From positions 28,062-92,061 of the forward strand of contig CACGUF010000005.1 of NCBI GenBank assembly GCA_902576125.1: a stretch of DNA of 64,000 bases, in the 5' to 3' direction. Below the pieces are notes generated by a model. That model was not told the DNA's origin. It searched no databases and worked only from the letters and a program-made list of their open reading frames with translations. Origin of the DNA: an uncultured Alphaproteobacteria bacterium (GTDB lineage: Bacteria > Pseudomonadota > Alphaproteobacteria > HIMB59 > GCA-002718135). The position numbers and the translations under genes are program-made. Positions 1 through 8,607 of the stretch are shown here, piece after piece; the first letter of the stretch is position 1, and each line of letters begins with the position of its first letter.

Positions 1-675
1 GGTGCACAAATAATCGATATTGGTGCGGAGAGCACTAGGCCGGGTAGTGACTCAATTAGTTACAAAGATGAAATTAAAAAACTTTCACCAATTCTAAAAA
101 AATTACCAAAAGACCAATTTATAATATCCATTGATTCTTCAAAAATTGAAACCCAAGAATTTGCTTTAGAAAATGGAGCTCATATTATTAATGATATATT
201 CGGCGGTTCAGACGATCTTTTTCAGCTTACTAAAAAATACAAGAATGGGTTAGTACTTATGCATACACCCGCTCCACCTAAAATAATGCAATCAAAGGTA
301 AATTCTTATAAAAATGTAGTAAATGACATCAGAAAAATTTTTAAATCTACGTTAAAAAAAACAGATAAATATAAAATACCTCAATCTAAAATATGGTTTG
401 ATCCTGGAATTGGATTTGGCAAAAATCTTGCACAAAATTTGGAAATTATGCAAAATATTGAAAAGTTTAAAATAAATAATTGTGGCATTTTATTAGGTTC
501 ATCAAGAAAAAGCTGGATTAGTGGAATAGATAAAAGCGATGCTAGCAATCGTCTCGGTGGATCAGTCGCATCTGCCCTTTATTGCTATAAAAAAGGAGTA
601 AATATGTTTAGAGTCCACGATGTAAAGGAAACTTACCAGGCACTGAAAGTTTATAAAAATTTATGTTTAATGTAG
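1..675 (+). CDS. folP: dihydropteroate synthase, 5' end cut by window
   Basis: The reading frame is open from base 1, so the N-terminus lies outside the window. The enzyme joins 6-hydroxymethyl-dihydropterin diphosphate to p-aminobenzoate in cytoplasmic folate synthesis. Visible family marks are DIGAESTRPGS (pterin/sulfonamide loop) right at the 5' edge, DPGIGFGK in the middle, GSSRKSWI, and the closing RVHDV. The last 13 bases overlap folB, and folK follows, giving a folP-folB-folK operon. Spacing and overlaps suggest translational coupling. Identity is secure; only the start is missing. Confidence 0.95.
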   Translation, partial: GAQIIDIGAESTRPGSDSISYKDEIKKLSPILKKLPKDQFIISIDSSKIETQEFALENGAHIINDIFGGSDDLFQLTKKYKNGLVLMHTPAPPKIMQSKVNSYKNVVNDIRKIFKSTLKKTDKYKIPQSKIWFDPGIGFGKNLAQNLEIMQNIEKFKINNCGILLGSSRKSWISGIDKSDASNRLGGSVASALYCYKKGVNMFRVHDVKETYQALKVYKNLCLM

Positions 676-1007
676 AAATAAAGAGTCTAAAAGTTTTTGC
701 CAATATTGGAATTACTGCAGGAGAAAGAAAAAAAAAGCAATTATTAAAGGTTACATTAAACTTTAGTTATACTGTATCTAAAGGGAAAGGTTTAGAGTCA
801 ATGTCAAATCTTAAAGACTATTCTGGTATTACTAAATCATTAAAAGAGTATATTAACAAATCAAAGTACTCTACCTTGGAAAGATTGATCACCTCTTCCT
901 CTCATATGTTAGAAAAAAAATTTAAATTAAACAAAGTTAAAATTAAGATTAATAAAACAGAAGTTGCAAAACGATACGGCGCAGAGTCAGTAAGTGTATC
1001 CAACTAA
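663..1007 (+). CDS. folB: dihydroneopterin aldolase
   Basis: This 114-residue protein is of the usual family length. It cleaves dihydroneopterin to 6-hydroxymethyl-dihydropterin, the substrate of FolK and then FolP. Family marks are the early ANIGITAGER segment (matching the usual A-N-I-G-V-x-x-x-E-R), DYSGITK, LERLIT near residue 75, and the C-terminal KINKTEVAKRYGAESVSV strand with its basic residues. It starts inside the end of folP and overlaps folK by 14 bases. The protein is rich in lysine, as are its neighbours, in keeping with the AT-rich genome. Confidence 0.9.
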   Translation: MFNVEIKSLKVFANIGITAGERKKKQLLKVTLNFSYTVSKGKGLESMSNLKDYSGITKSLKEYINKSKYSTLERLITSSSHMLEKKFKLNKVKIKINKTEVAKRYGAESVSVSN

Positions 1008-1494
1008 TTATTATATAGCTCTTGGAACTAATGTAGGAAATTATAAAAATAATTTTTCTGCTGCAATTAATGAATTAGATAAAATAGGCAAAATTTCTAA
1101 GATTGCTAATATTTATAAATCAAAACCATACGGTTACTTAAATCAAAACTATTTTTATAACAGTGTGCTTGAACTTAAATCAAAAATGATGCCAATACAA
1201 TTAATGAAAAGCATTCATCTTATTGAAAAAAAATTAAAAAAAAATAAAAGAATAGTTAATGGCCCAAGAAAGATTGACCTAGATATAATTTTTTGGGGTA
1301 AAAAAAAATTTAGAAATCAAAATTTGTATATCCCGCATCCTCGAGCAAAAGAAAGAGATTTTGTGTTACTTCCTCTTATTGATCTAAATCCTTTTTTTAG
1401 AGATCCAGAAACTAAACTATCAATAAAAGATTTATTAAGTAGCTTGAAAGATCATTATGTGATTAAAAAATTAAGCTACAGCAATTTCTTTTAA
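994..1494 (+). CDS. folK: 2-amino-4-hydroxy-6-hydroxymethyldihydropteridine pyrophosphokinase
   Basis: This 166-residue protein transfers pyrophosphate from ATP to hydroxymethyl-dihydropterin. The start is GTG at 994, inside folB; no ATG lies nearby and the protein opens with YYIALGTNVGN, the family's usual N-terminal ALGSNxGd. The signature GPRKIDLDIIFW sits at about residues 87-98, followed by IPHPRAKERDFVLLPL, which carries the conserved H-P-R and R-x-F-V-L-x-P-L. It is the last gene of the fol operon, and its 3' end overlaps the convergent trpF by 24 bases. Confidence 0.94.
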   Translation: MYPTNYYIALGTNVGNYKNNFSAAINELDKIGKISKIANIYKSKPYGYLNQNYFYNSVLELKSKMMPIQLMKSIHLIEKKLKKNKRIVNGPRKIDLDIIFWGKKKFRNQNLYIPHPRAKERDFVLLPLIDLNPFFRDPETKLSIKDLLSSLKDHYVIKKLSYSNFF

Positions 1495-2121
1495 GAAATT
1501 TTTTAATTTCTTTGAAGAAATTATATTTTTAGTATTTTTAAGACTTCGTGAAACATCTATACCATCAGGTTTTAGTAAATTAATTATTTGTTTTGCTTTA
1601 GCTTGATTAATTCCCCCACCTATAAAAACTGGAATTGATAAGTTTTTAATTGATTTAATTTGCTTAACACACTTATTTAATGAATATGTTTTAATGCTCT
1701 TTTTTTTGTACACGTTCATATCAAAATAGATAATATTTATTAAATTTTTGATATTTTTAATATATTGCAAATTAAAATTCTCAGGATTAATTGAAATTCC
1801 AATTTTAAGTCTTTTAAAAGTTTTGCGTAACATTTGTAATTCATACTTACTAAAATGGTAAGAGCATGAAATAGTTTTAGGTTTAGTAAAGTCTATTTGT
1901 TGAATTAATTTATCTAGTGAAACGTAACGACTAAGTAAAACTGACTCAATTTTGTAATTTTTGCATTCTTTAATTAATGACTGAATCTTTTTATCTGATG
2001 CAGTATTAGGACCATTTAAATTATTGCTTGCAAAACCAAGATATTTTATTTGATTTTTGTGTGCAGTTTTAACTGATAATCTATTAGTTATTCCACAAAT
2101 TTTTAGTGACACTTTATTCAT
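1471..2121 (-). CDS. trpF: phosphoribosylanthranilate isomerase
   Basis: This 216-residue TIM-barrel protein catalyses the Amadori rearrangement of phosphoribosylanthranilate in tryptophan synthesis. The N-terminal LKICGIT strand carries the catalytic cysteine; VFIGGGINQAKA near residue 168 and GIDVSRSLKN near 190 match the usual phosphate-binding G-G and D-V-S-S ends, though the last reads S-R-S rather than S-S-G-V-E. It is divergent for the family but has both ends of the barrel. It stands alone here, with no trpB or trpA in the window, and converges on folK with overlapping 3' ends. Confidence 0.83.
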   Translation of the reverse strand: MNKVSLKICGITNRLSVKTAHKNQIKYLGFASNNLNGPNTASDKKIQSLIKECKNYKIESVLLSRYVSLDKLIQQIDFTKPKTISCSYHFSKYELQMLRKTFKRLKIGISINPENFNLQYIKNIKNLINIIYFDMNVYKKKSIKTYSLNKCVKQIKSIKNLSIPVFIGGGINQAKAKQIINLLKPDGIDVSRSLKNTKNIISSKKLKNFLKEIAVA

Positions 2122-2173
2122 TAATATAAATATTTTATTATTAAAAAATACATGTAAACTACTTTGTTGTTCT

Positions 2174-3610
2174 ATGTCATTAAATTTTTATAGAAGAGTT
2201 GCATTCGGTTTATCACCGACAGATGATCTTCCTCAAGAACCTCTTAAATGGGCATTAAACCAATTAAATTCTATCCCTGATTTTTTATGGCAAGGCTCTA
2301 TTCCAACAGAAAAAGAATTAAGAAAAAAATACGGAGAATGGGTATATGGAGATAGAAAAGTATTAAGAAAAAAATTTAAAAATGACAAAACTTCTTACAG
2401 AAAAGCAAAAGATGAATTGAGAATAGAAACTGGTGAAAGATATTTTGAGTTAAATGAACACGCTATTCGGCATTATCAAACAAAGTATGGAACTCAACCT
2501 GTATTTGAGCGCTTCTGGCTATTTTGGGGAAATCATTTTGCGATAAGTGAAAAAGATTCTTTACCAGAGTTCAGTACCGGCCCTTATCAACGTGAAATTA
2601 TAAGACCCAACATGGTTAAAAATTTTGAAGAGATGGTTCAGGCTGTTACAACTTCGTGGAGCATGATTCATCACCTTGACAACTCAGAATCTGTTGGCCC
2701 CAATTCTAAAAAAGGAATTGAATGGAGGGAAACTATAAACGAAAATCATGCAAGAGAATTGTTAGAACTCCATACTGTATCTCCAAGTGCGGGATATACG
2801 CAAGAGGATGTAATCCAATTAGCATATATAATGACTGGTTGGGGTCACAAGTGGAGTAGGAAAAATCTAGAAACAGGGGATGTCTGGTTTGATCAAGAAA
2901 AGCATCAAAAAGGTGATAAGGTAGTTTTAGGTATCAATTATAAAAATGATGCAAAAAGGGAACTTGCAAAAGTAATCCATGATTTAGCTACACACCCGAT
3001 TTGTATTAAGTTTGTCTCAACTAAATTATGTAGGCACTTTATCACTGATGAACCAACGCAAGAAATGATAGACCCAGTAATTGAGGCATGGAATAAATCT
3101 AATGGTAATTTAATTGAAATTCATAAAGCTGTTGTTACTCAAGCTTTTAAATACAATGACAATACTCATAAATTTCATCCACCTGAAATCTGGTTAATGC
3201 AGTTATCTAGAATGTTCGATTTAAATATTCCTCTTTCAGCTGAAAAGATGAGCTATACCTTTAAACACAAACCAAATAATAAACAAAAAAAACTATCGTG
3301 GATTCTGCGCGAACTAGGCAATTCACCTTATAGAGCTAAACAACCTAATGGTTGGAGTGATTTTGAAGTAGATTGGGTATCGCCAGAATTGTTATTAAGA
3401 CGTTTTTGGTTTGCTTCAGTTGAATTGCCATATCTAGTTAAATCACAAAATAAATCACATGATTTTATTTTAAGTTGTTTGAAAAATAATTTTGAAGATC
3501 ATGAAAAAATCGCCTCTCTAATTGATCAATTTAGGTTCGGCACTACAGATAAAGATTTAGGGAGAAAATATGGAATTATATGCAATTTACCAGGAGTATT
3601 AAAGGTATGA
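2174..3610 (+). CDS. DUF1800 family protein
   Basis: A 478-residue protein of unknown biochemical role. I place the start at ATG 2174 because the upstream extension of the open frame overlaps trpF's 5' region and does not look like protein; MSLNFYRRVAFGLSP matches the family's N-terminus (F-x-x-R-x-x-F-G-x-t-p). The core carries NENHARELLELHT and GYTQEDVIQLAYIMTGW, the best-known DUF1800 signature, and the C-terminal end has PNGWSDF. It overlaps the DUF1501 gene by ATGA. The two families travel together in many bacteria, where they are thought to act on or with secreted material; no enzyme activity can be claimed. Confidence 0.88.
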   Translation: MSLNFYRRVAFGLSPTDDLPQEPLKWALNQLNSIPDFLWQGSIPTEKELRKKYGEWVYGDRKVLRKKFKNDKTSYRKAKDELRIETGERYFELNEHAIRHYQTKYGTQPVFERFWLFWGNHFAISEKDSLPEFSTGPYQREIIRPNMVKNFEEMVQAVTTSWSMIHHLDNSESVGPNSKKGIEWRETINENHARELLELHTVSPSAGYTQEDVIQLAYIMTGWGHKWSRKNLETGDVWFDQEKHQKGDKVVLGINYKNDAKRELAKVIHDLATHPICIKFVSTKLCRHFITDEPTQEMIDPVIEAWNKSNGNLIEIHKAVVTQAFKYNDNTHKFHPPEIWLMQLSRMFDLNIPLSAEKMSYTFKHKPNNKQKKLSWILRELGNSPYRAKQPNGWSDFEVDWVSPELLLRRFWFASVELPYLVKSQNKSHDFILSCLKNNFEDHEKIASLIDQFRFGTTDKDLGRKYGIICNLPGVLKV

Positions 3611-4758
3611 ACTGTACAAGAAGAAATTTTTTAATTGGAGGATCAACAACATTATTTCTCTCAGGATTTTTCCCTAAAATTAGCTTTTCTTCCATGAAGA
3701 AGAAAAACCTAATAATTATTTCACTTCGTGGGGGAATGGATGGACTAACAGCAATACCAATAATTGGAGATAAGCGATTAAAGAAGTTAAGAAAAAAACT
3801 AATCTTAGAGGATGTTTTAAAATTAAATAATGATTTTGGTCTTCATCCTAAATTAGAAATTTTTCATCGACTTTGGAAAGATGATAAGGCAGCATTTGTT
3901 CATGCAACTAATATTCCTTATACAGGTAGATCACATTTTGATGGACAAAATCTAATGGAAACAGGGGCTCACATTCCATACAAAGAAAAGACCGGATGGC
4001 TTGGGAGGGGGTTGTTAGCATCAGATATTGTTGGAAAGGGTCTTGCAATATCTTTGCCTATGCCACTTTTATTAAGAGGAGTTCCTCAAAACAATAACTT
4101 CTTTCCATCTCCAGATTTTGTTGAAAAAAAATTGATAGATAAAATTTATAATGAGTTTAAAGGTGATCATAATGAGCTCATCAAATCTACATTAGATACA
4201 ATCAGGCAAAGACCATTATCAATGCAAATTGCAACAGACTCAGGAGATAGAAAAAAACTTGCTCTTGAGGCTGCAAAACAATTAAAAGATCAAAGTGGTC
4301 CAAGAGTAGCTGTTTTTGAATTAGATGGTTTTGATACTCATGCAGCACAGGGAGGTGTGGATGGAGCTCATGCTGATGAATTAGAAGAGGTAAATGAAAT
4401 TGTAAAAATTCTAAGCGAAAATCTGGGCAATGCTTTTGATAATACTCTTATTTTGACCTTAACAGAATTTGGAAGAACAATAAAACAAAATGGAGGTTAT
4501 GGAACAGAACACGGTTATGGTAGTGCAATATTAATGGCAGGTGGTTTGTTAAAAAAATCACAGGTGTATACAGATTGGCCTGGTTTAAAAAAGAAAGAAT
4601 TATTTGAAGGTAGAGATCTAAATTCCACTATTGATTCAAGAGCTGTTTATAATTCAGCCATGTCTATTTGTTTTGATAAGGATCCGGAATTTTTACGCCG
4701 AGAAGTTTTTTGGGGAGATGATTTGCCAAATTTAACTGAAGAATTGTTTAAGATTTAG
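3607..4758 (+). CDS. DUF1501 family protein with Tat-type signal
   Basis: The start at 3607 overlaps the stop of the DUF1800 gene (ATGA) and sits behind an AGGAG at about 3590; it gives 383 residues. The N-terminus NCTRRNFLIGG followed by a hydrophobic stretch is a twin-arginine signal, so the protein probably folds before export. Downstream, ISLRGGMDGLT, GRSHFDGQNLMETG, FELDGFDTHAAQGG, and TLTEFGRTIKQNGGYGTEHG are typical DUF1501 (sulfatase/alkaline-phosphatase-like fold) motifs with D, H and E residues placed to bind metal. Function is unknown; it surely works with its DUF1800 partner. Confidence 0.88.
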   Translation: MNCTRRNFLIGGSTTLFLSGFFPKISFSSMKKKNLIIISLRGGMDGLTAIPIIGDKRLKKLRKKLILEDVLKLNNDFGLHPKLEIFHRLWKDDKAAFVHATNIPYTGRSHFDGQNLMETGAHIPYKEKTGWLGRGLLASDIVGKGLAISLPMPLLLRGVPQNNNFFPSPDFVEKKLIDKIYNEFKGDHNELIKSTLDTIRQRPLSMQIATDSGDRKKLALEAAKQLKDQSGPRVAVFELDGFDTHAAQGGVDGAHADELEEVNEIVKILSENLGNAFDNTLILTLTEFGRTIKQNGGYGTEHGYGSAILMAGGLLKKSQVYTDWPGLKKKELFEGRDLNSTIDSRAVYNSAMSICFDKDPEFLRREVFWGDDLPNLTEELFKI

Positions 4759-4784
4759 AAATAAATAATTTTTTTTGATTTTTC

Positions 4785-5201
4785 ATGATAAATGATCATA
4801 TGATTTCAGAAAATTTTGAAAAGCTTTTTCAAGCTGCAAAAGATGTTCGAGATAATGCGCATGTTCCTTATTCAAAGTTTAAAGTAGGCGCTGCATTTCT
4901 TACAGAGGACAATTCGATTGTTGCGGGGTGCAATGTTGAGAATGCGGCATACCCACAATCACAATGTGCAGAAGCAAGTGCAATAGGAAACCTTGTAGCA
5001 AAGGGTTTTACAAAAATTAAAGAAGTAGTTGTTATTGGTTCAGGTGAATTGTTATGTTCTCCGTGTGGAGGATGCAGGCAAAGATTAAGAGAGTTTGCAG
5101 CACTCGATGTTAATATTCATATGTGTAATATTAATGGACATATTAAAACATCAACACTAGAAGATTTACTTCCTGACTCCTTTGGTCCAGAAAATTTATA
5201 A
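4785..5201 (+). CDS. cdd: cytidine deaminase
   Basis: This 138-residue enzyme deaminates cytidine and deoxycytidine to uridine and deoxyuridine. PYSKFKVGAAF near residue 28, the catalytic CAE in QSQCAEASAIG, and the zinc-binding CSPCGGCRQ (about residues 91-99) are all present; length matches the homotetrameric class. ATG 4800 is an alternative start, as neither has a strong ribosome site. It heads a four-gene salvage operon (cdd, PNP, deoA, O-methyltransferase) joined by overlapping TAATG junctions. Confidence 0.94.
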   Translation: MINDHMISENFEKLFQAAKDVRDNAHVPYSKFKVGAAFLTEDNSIVAGCNVENAAYPQSQCAEASAIGNLVAKGFTKIKEVVVIGSGELLCSPCGGCRQRLREFAALDVNIHMCNINGHIKTSTLEDLLPDSFGPENL

Positions 5202-6028
5202 TGTATTCCTCATCAAAATCTTTTTTAGAACAAACAAATACACAGCCAGAAGTTGCTGTTATTTTAGGATCGGGTTTAACAAATTTTTTTGAAACGCAAA
5301 ATATTATTAAAGAAATACCCTATACTGATCTTCCAGAATTTCCTCAACCTACAGTAAAGGGACATGCAGGCAAATTAGTTTTAGGTGAGATTGCTGATAA
5401 AAAAATAGTTTGCATGTACGGTAGATCACATATCTATGAAGGGCATGAACCAAATAGTCTTGCTAAACCAATTCGCGTATTAAAAGACATAGGATGTAAA
5501 CTTTTAATAGTTACTAATGCAGCAGGAAGCCTTGATGAAAATATGCCAGCTGGAAGTTTAATGGCAATATCCGATCATATTAATTGGAGTGGCTACAATC
5601 CTTTAATTGGAAAAAATCAAGATGAGTACGGACCTAGATTTCATGATATGAGCGATGGTTACCATAAATATTACCGTCATCAATTGCTGGAAATTGGCAA
5701 AAAAAATAATCAACAAATCTTTGAAGGTATTTACTGTATGTATTCTGGTCCAAATTTTGAAACGCCTGCAGAAATTAATGCTCTAAAAGTAATCGGTGGT
5801 AATGCCGTAGGCATGTCAACAGTTCCAGAAGTATTAGTAGCTAATCATTGTAATCTTCCTGTTATTGCAATTAGTGTCATAACGAATTTAGCTGCAGGGA
5901 TGAATAAAACAAAACTAAGTCATAAAGAAACATTGGAAAACGCTAGTCTTGCTGAACAAAATATTGTTCAACTAATTAAAAACTTTATTACAGAAGTGAA
6001 ATTTAATGATCCCACAGGAAATAATTAG
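5201..6028 (+). CDS. purine-nucleoside phosphorylase (trimeric class)
   Basis: A 275-residue enzyme that phosphorolyses inosine and guanosine to the base and ribose-1-phosphate. Visible: VILGSGLTNF (phosphate-binding loop), MYGRSHIYEGH, VTNAAGSLDENMPAGSL, the substrate segment GPNFETPAEI and VGMSTVPEVLVANH. These mark the class II trimeric PNP (punA/xapA type), not the hexameric DeoD. The start shares bases with the cdd stop (TAATG). It overlaps deoA by 23 bases, so all three nucleoside enzymes should be made together. Confidence 0.92.
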   Translation: MYSSSKSFLEQTNTQPEVAVILGSGLTNFFETQNIIKEIPYTDLPEFPQPTVKGHAGKLVLGEIADKKIVCMYGRSHIYEGHEPNSLAKPIRVLKDIGCKLLIVTNAAGSLDENMPAGSLMAISDHINWSGYNPLIGKNQDEYGPRFHDMSDGYHKYYRHQLLEIGKKNNQQIFEGIYCMYSGPNFETPAEINALKVIGGNAVGMSTVPEVLVANHCNLPVIAISVITNLAAGMNKTKLSHKETLENASLAEQNIVQLIKNFITEVKFNDPTGNN

Positions 6029-7319
6029 AAGAAAGAGAGATAAGAAAGTTCTTTCAAAAGAAGAAATCTCTCTTTTTGTAAAAGGTTTAACGGATGGATC
6101 TTTTTCAGATTCACAAGTTGCTGCAATGAGTATGGCTATTTTTTTAAATGGCATGATACCAGAAGAAACAGTTAATTTAACTGAAGCAATGACAACTTCG
6201 GGAGAGACAATAAATTGGGAAGGTGTCGTTGATACAGATTTAGTCTGTGATAAACATTCTACTGGCGGTGTTGGAGACAAAACCAGCATTATTCTTGCGC
6301 CTATTTTAGCAGCTTGCGGATTATTCGTTCCAATGATTTCAGGACGAGGTCTTGGACATACTGGAGGGACTCTTGATAAATTTGATTCTATCTCAGGCTA
6401 CAATACTCAACCTGATCTAGACACATTTAAGAGAACAGTGAAAGAAGTTGGCTGCGCGATTATAGGACAAACTGCAAACTTAGCACCCGCAGATAAAAAA
6501 CTATACTCAATTAGAGACATTGTTGGCACTGTAGAATCTTTGCCATTAATTACATCATCTATTTTATCAAAAAAAATTGCATCAGGCTTAAGGACATTGG
6601 TATTGGACGTTAAGGTCGGTAATGGTTCATTTAATAGCACTATAGATATAGCAAGAGATTTATCCCATTCTCTTGTAAGAGTAGCAAAAGGTGCAGGTTT
6701 ACAATGTGAGGCTATTATAACTGATATGAATCAGGTTTTAGGAAAAAGTGCAGGCCATATTTTAGAGATATCAGAATGTATTAGTTTTCTAAAAAACCAA
6801 GAAAAAGAAACAAGACTTGAAAAAATTACGTATGAATTAATAGCTTCAATTTTAATGATGTCACAAAAGCTTTCCAAAGAAGCTGCTCTTGAAAAAATTA
6901 ATAGCGTAATGTCAAATGGAGAAGCAGCAGAAAAATTTGAAAAAATGGTCCATGCTTTAGGAGGCCCTTCTGATATTTTATCCTCACATGAAAAACATTT
7001 AAAGATTAATGCTATAAGGAAAGATATTTTTCCAACAAAATCTGGTTGGGTAGAGAAAATTAAAACAAGAGATTTAGGATTGATTCTTATTGAGTTAGGT
7101 GGAGGAAGAAAACAAGTTACGGATAAAATTAATTTTAATGTAGGTTACAATAATATTTTACGGGTTGGTGATAAGGTTGATCCAAGCCTTCCTCTTTTAA
7201 GTGTTTTTATAAAATCAGCAGATGATTATGAAACTGTTAGCAAAAAAATACAGGACTGTTTTATTATAGCTGATTCTGAAGTATCTGAACTTCCCTATAC
7301 CTATGAAGTAATAAACTAA
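6006..7319 (+). CDS. deoA: thymidine phosphorylase
   Basis: A 437-residue enzyme cleaving thymidine and deoxyuridine to base and deoxyribose-1-phosphate. The family signature is clear: CDKHSTGGVGDKTS (phosphate loop), MISGRGLGHTGGTLDKF, and YSIRDIVGTVES with the substrate-binding arginine and the serine-lysine pair SSILSKK. Length is right for the pyrimidine nucleoside phosphorylase family. Together with cdd and PNP it lets the cell use dissolved nucleosides as carbon, nitrogen and (after kinase steps) phosphorus sources. It ends with TAATG into the methyltransferase gene. Confidence 0.95.
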   Translation: MIPQEIIRRKRDKKVLSKEEISLFVKGLTDGSFSDSQVAAMSMAIFLNGMIPEETVNLTEAMTTSGETINWEGVVDTDLVCDKHSTGGVGDKTSIILAPILAACGLFVPMISGRGLGHTGGTLDKFDSISGYNTQPDLDTFKRTVKEVGCAIIGQTANLAPADKKLYSIRDIVGTVESLPLITSSILSKKIASGLRTLVLDVKVGNGSFNSTIDIARDLSHSLVRVAKGAGLQCEAIITDMNQVLGKSAGHILEISECISFLKNQEKETRLEKITYELIASILMMSQKLSKEAALEKINSVMSNGEAAEKFEKMVHALGGPSDILSSHEKHLKINAIRKDIFPTKSGWVEKIKTRDLGLILIELGGGRKQVTDKINFNVGYNNILRVGDKVDPSLPLLSVFIKSADDYETVSKKIQDCFIIADSEVSELPYTYEVIN

Positions 7320-7975
7320 TGAGCACACAGATAGAAATTGATGAAGATCTCATAAAATATTTACAAAATCTAGGGTACCGAAAAGATAAAGTTGTCGATG
7401 ATTTAGAGAGGGAGACCAAGGCACTAGGCAGTGTAGCTCAAATGCAAATTGCTAAAGAGCAAGGTCAATTTTTAGAAATCATTGTCAAAACATCAAAAGC
7501 TAAATCATGTTTAGAGATTGGAAGGTTTACTGGTTTAAGTACATTATATATGGCGCGAGGACTTCCATCTGATGGCAGAATAGTTACGGTTGATAATTCT
7601 GAAGAATTTTTACCATTAGCACAAAAATATTGGGACGAGGATGGTCTGACATCTAAAATTGAATCCATAATTGGAACGGGCACTGATGTGATGCAAAGTT
7701 TAATTGATCGCCAACATACATTTGATTTGATTTTTATTGATGCCGATAAAAATAATTATCCAAATTATTATGAATTATCTTTAAGTTTAGTTCCTTCAAA
7801 TGGCATTATTATTATTGATAACATGCTATGGCACGGAGATGTGGTCGATAAAAAGAAAACTGATTCACAAACGAACACTATTCGTGATTTAAACCTAAAG
7901 ATTAATCAAGATGATAGAGTGGAGTTTTCTTTATTGCCACTGTCTGATGGTCTCTCATTTGTTCGAAAAAAGTAA
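7319..7975 (+). CDS. class I SAM-dependent O-methyltransferase (caffeoyl-CoA OMT-like)
   Basis: A 218-residue protein with the O-methyltransferase family 3 layout: SCLEIGRFTGLSTLYMA (motif I, residues 61-77), IVTVDNSEEF (acidic end of strand 2), LIFIDADKNNYPNYYE (metal-binding aspartates), and IIIIDNMLWHGDV. The family methylates catechol-like hydroxyls with a divalent metal. The substrate is not evident; its position at the end of a nucleoside salvage operon may only reflect packing. The start overlaps the deoA stop. Confidence 0.85.
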   Translation: MSTQIEIDEDLIKYLQNLGYRKDKVVDDLERETKALGSVAQMQIAKEQGQFLEIIVKTSKAKSCLEIGRFTGLSTLYMARGLPSDGRIVTVDNSEEFLPLAQKYWDEDGLTSKIESIIGTGTDVMQSLIDRQHTFDLIFIDADKNNYPNYYELSLSLVPSNGIIIIDNMLWHGDVVDKKKTDSQTNTIRDLNLKINQDDRVEFSLLPLSDGLSFVRKK

Positions 7976-7982
7976 TATCTTA

Positions 7983-8010
7983 CTTGAAAAAATTTCATTA
8001 ATCCCCATAT
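7983..8010 (+). promoter_or_regulatory. sigma-32-type heat-shock promoter of the hsp20 gene
   Basis: CTTGAAA at 7983-7989 and CCCCATAT at 8003-8010 with a 13-base spacer match the RpoH consensus (CTTGAAA, N11-16, CCCCATnT) almost base for base. It lies about 60 bases before the small heat-shock gene and just past the methyltransferase stop. Transcription should start near 8017. Confidence 0.85.
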
Positions 8011-8016
8011 TTTTAA

Positions 8017-8070
8017 TGTTAGTATGCCATTATGGGTGCTGACATTTAACTTGCTTAATAAGGAGTTTTT
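8017..8070 (+). promoter_or_regulatory. ROSE-like RNA thermometer covering the hsp20 ribosome site
   Basis: The ribosome site AAGGAG at 8060-8065 can pair with AACTTGCTT at 8048-8056 across a three-base loop (AAT, 8057-8059). The pairing is A-U, A-U, C-G, U-A, U-G, then an unpaired G at 8053, then C-G, U-A, U-A. A UUGCU arm with a bulged G opposite the Shine-Dalgarno is the hallmark of ROSE elements in small heat-shock leaders of alpha- and gammaproteobacteria. CCA-TTA-TGG at 8027-8035 may form an upstream helix. The leader (about 54 nt) is shorter than classical ROSE leaders. Confidence 0.6.
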
Positions 8071-8508
8071 ATGACAAGAAACCTATCCGTATGGAATTCG
8101 CTTAGACCATTTTCAGTTGGATTTGACTCAATTTTTGAAGAATTTGATAGAATGCTAGAGTCAACTGAGCGGCACAATTCAAATTATCCACCCTATAATA
8201 TTCACAGAATAAATGAGAATAATTATAAAATTGAAGTAGCATTAGCTGGGTATTCAAAAGATGATATTGAATTAGAGCTTAAAGAAAATAATCTTACTGT
8301 TCGCAACCGACAAAAAGAGAAAGTTGTGAATGAAGAAGGAAATGGCGTTATTCATAAGGGAATTTCAACCAGACAATTTGAAAGATCATTTACTATCTCA
8401 GAAGATATAAAGGTTAAGAATGCTGAATTGTTGAATGGTCTGTTAAATATTGATTTAGAGCGCATCATACCTGAGGAAAAAAAGGCTCGCTTAATAGAAA
8501 TTAAATAA
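8071..8508 (+). CDS. small heat-shock protein, Hsp20/IbpA family
   Basis: A 145-residue cytoplasmic holdase. The N-terminal segment RPFSVGFDSIFEEFDRML is the usual start of IbpA-like proteins; an alpha-crystallin domain runs from about residue 38 (YPPYNIHRINENNYKIEVALAGY) to 130 and includes GISTRQFERSFTISEDI and NGLLNIDLERIIPEE. It stands as its own transcription unit with a sigma-32 promoter, an apparent RNA thermometer and an intrinsic terminator. It should keep unfolded proteins soluble for refolding by DnaK and ClpB, which are not in this window. Confidence 0.94.
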   Translation: MTRNLSVWNSLRPFSVGFDSIFEEFDRMLESTERHNSNYPPYNIHRINENNYKIEVALAGYSKDDIELELKENNLTVRNRQKEKVVNEEGNGVIHKGISTRQFERSFTISEDIKVKNAELLNGLLNIDLERIIPEEKKARLIEIK

Positions 8509-8542
8509 TTTATAAGTATTATAAAGATATTTAATAAGGATA

Positions 8543-8572
8543 GGGGCCCAATGTGGCCCCATTTTTATTTTA
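8543..8572 (+). terminator. intrinsic terminator after hsp20
   Basis: GGGGCC at 8543-8548 and GGCCCC at 8555-8560 pair around a six-base loop and are followed by a T-rich run (8561-8572). It closes the hsp20 unit 34 bases past the stop. Confidence 0.85.
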
Positions 8573-8607
8573 TTGGAAAATGACAAAAGCTAAACTATAA
8601 TTAATTA

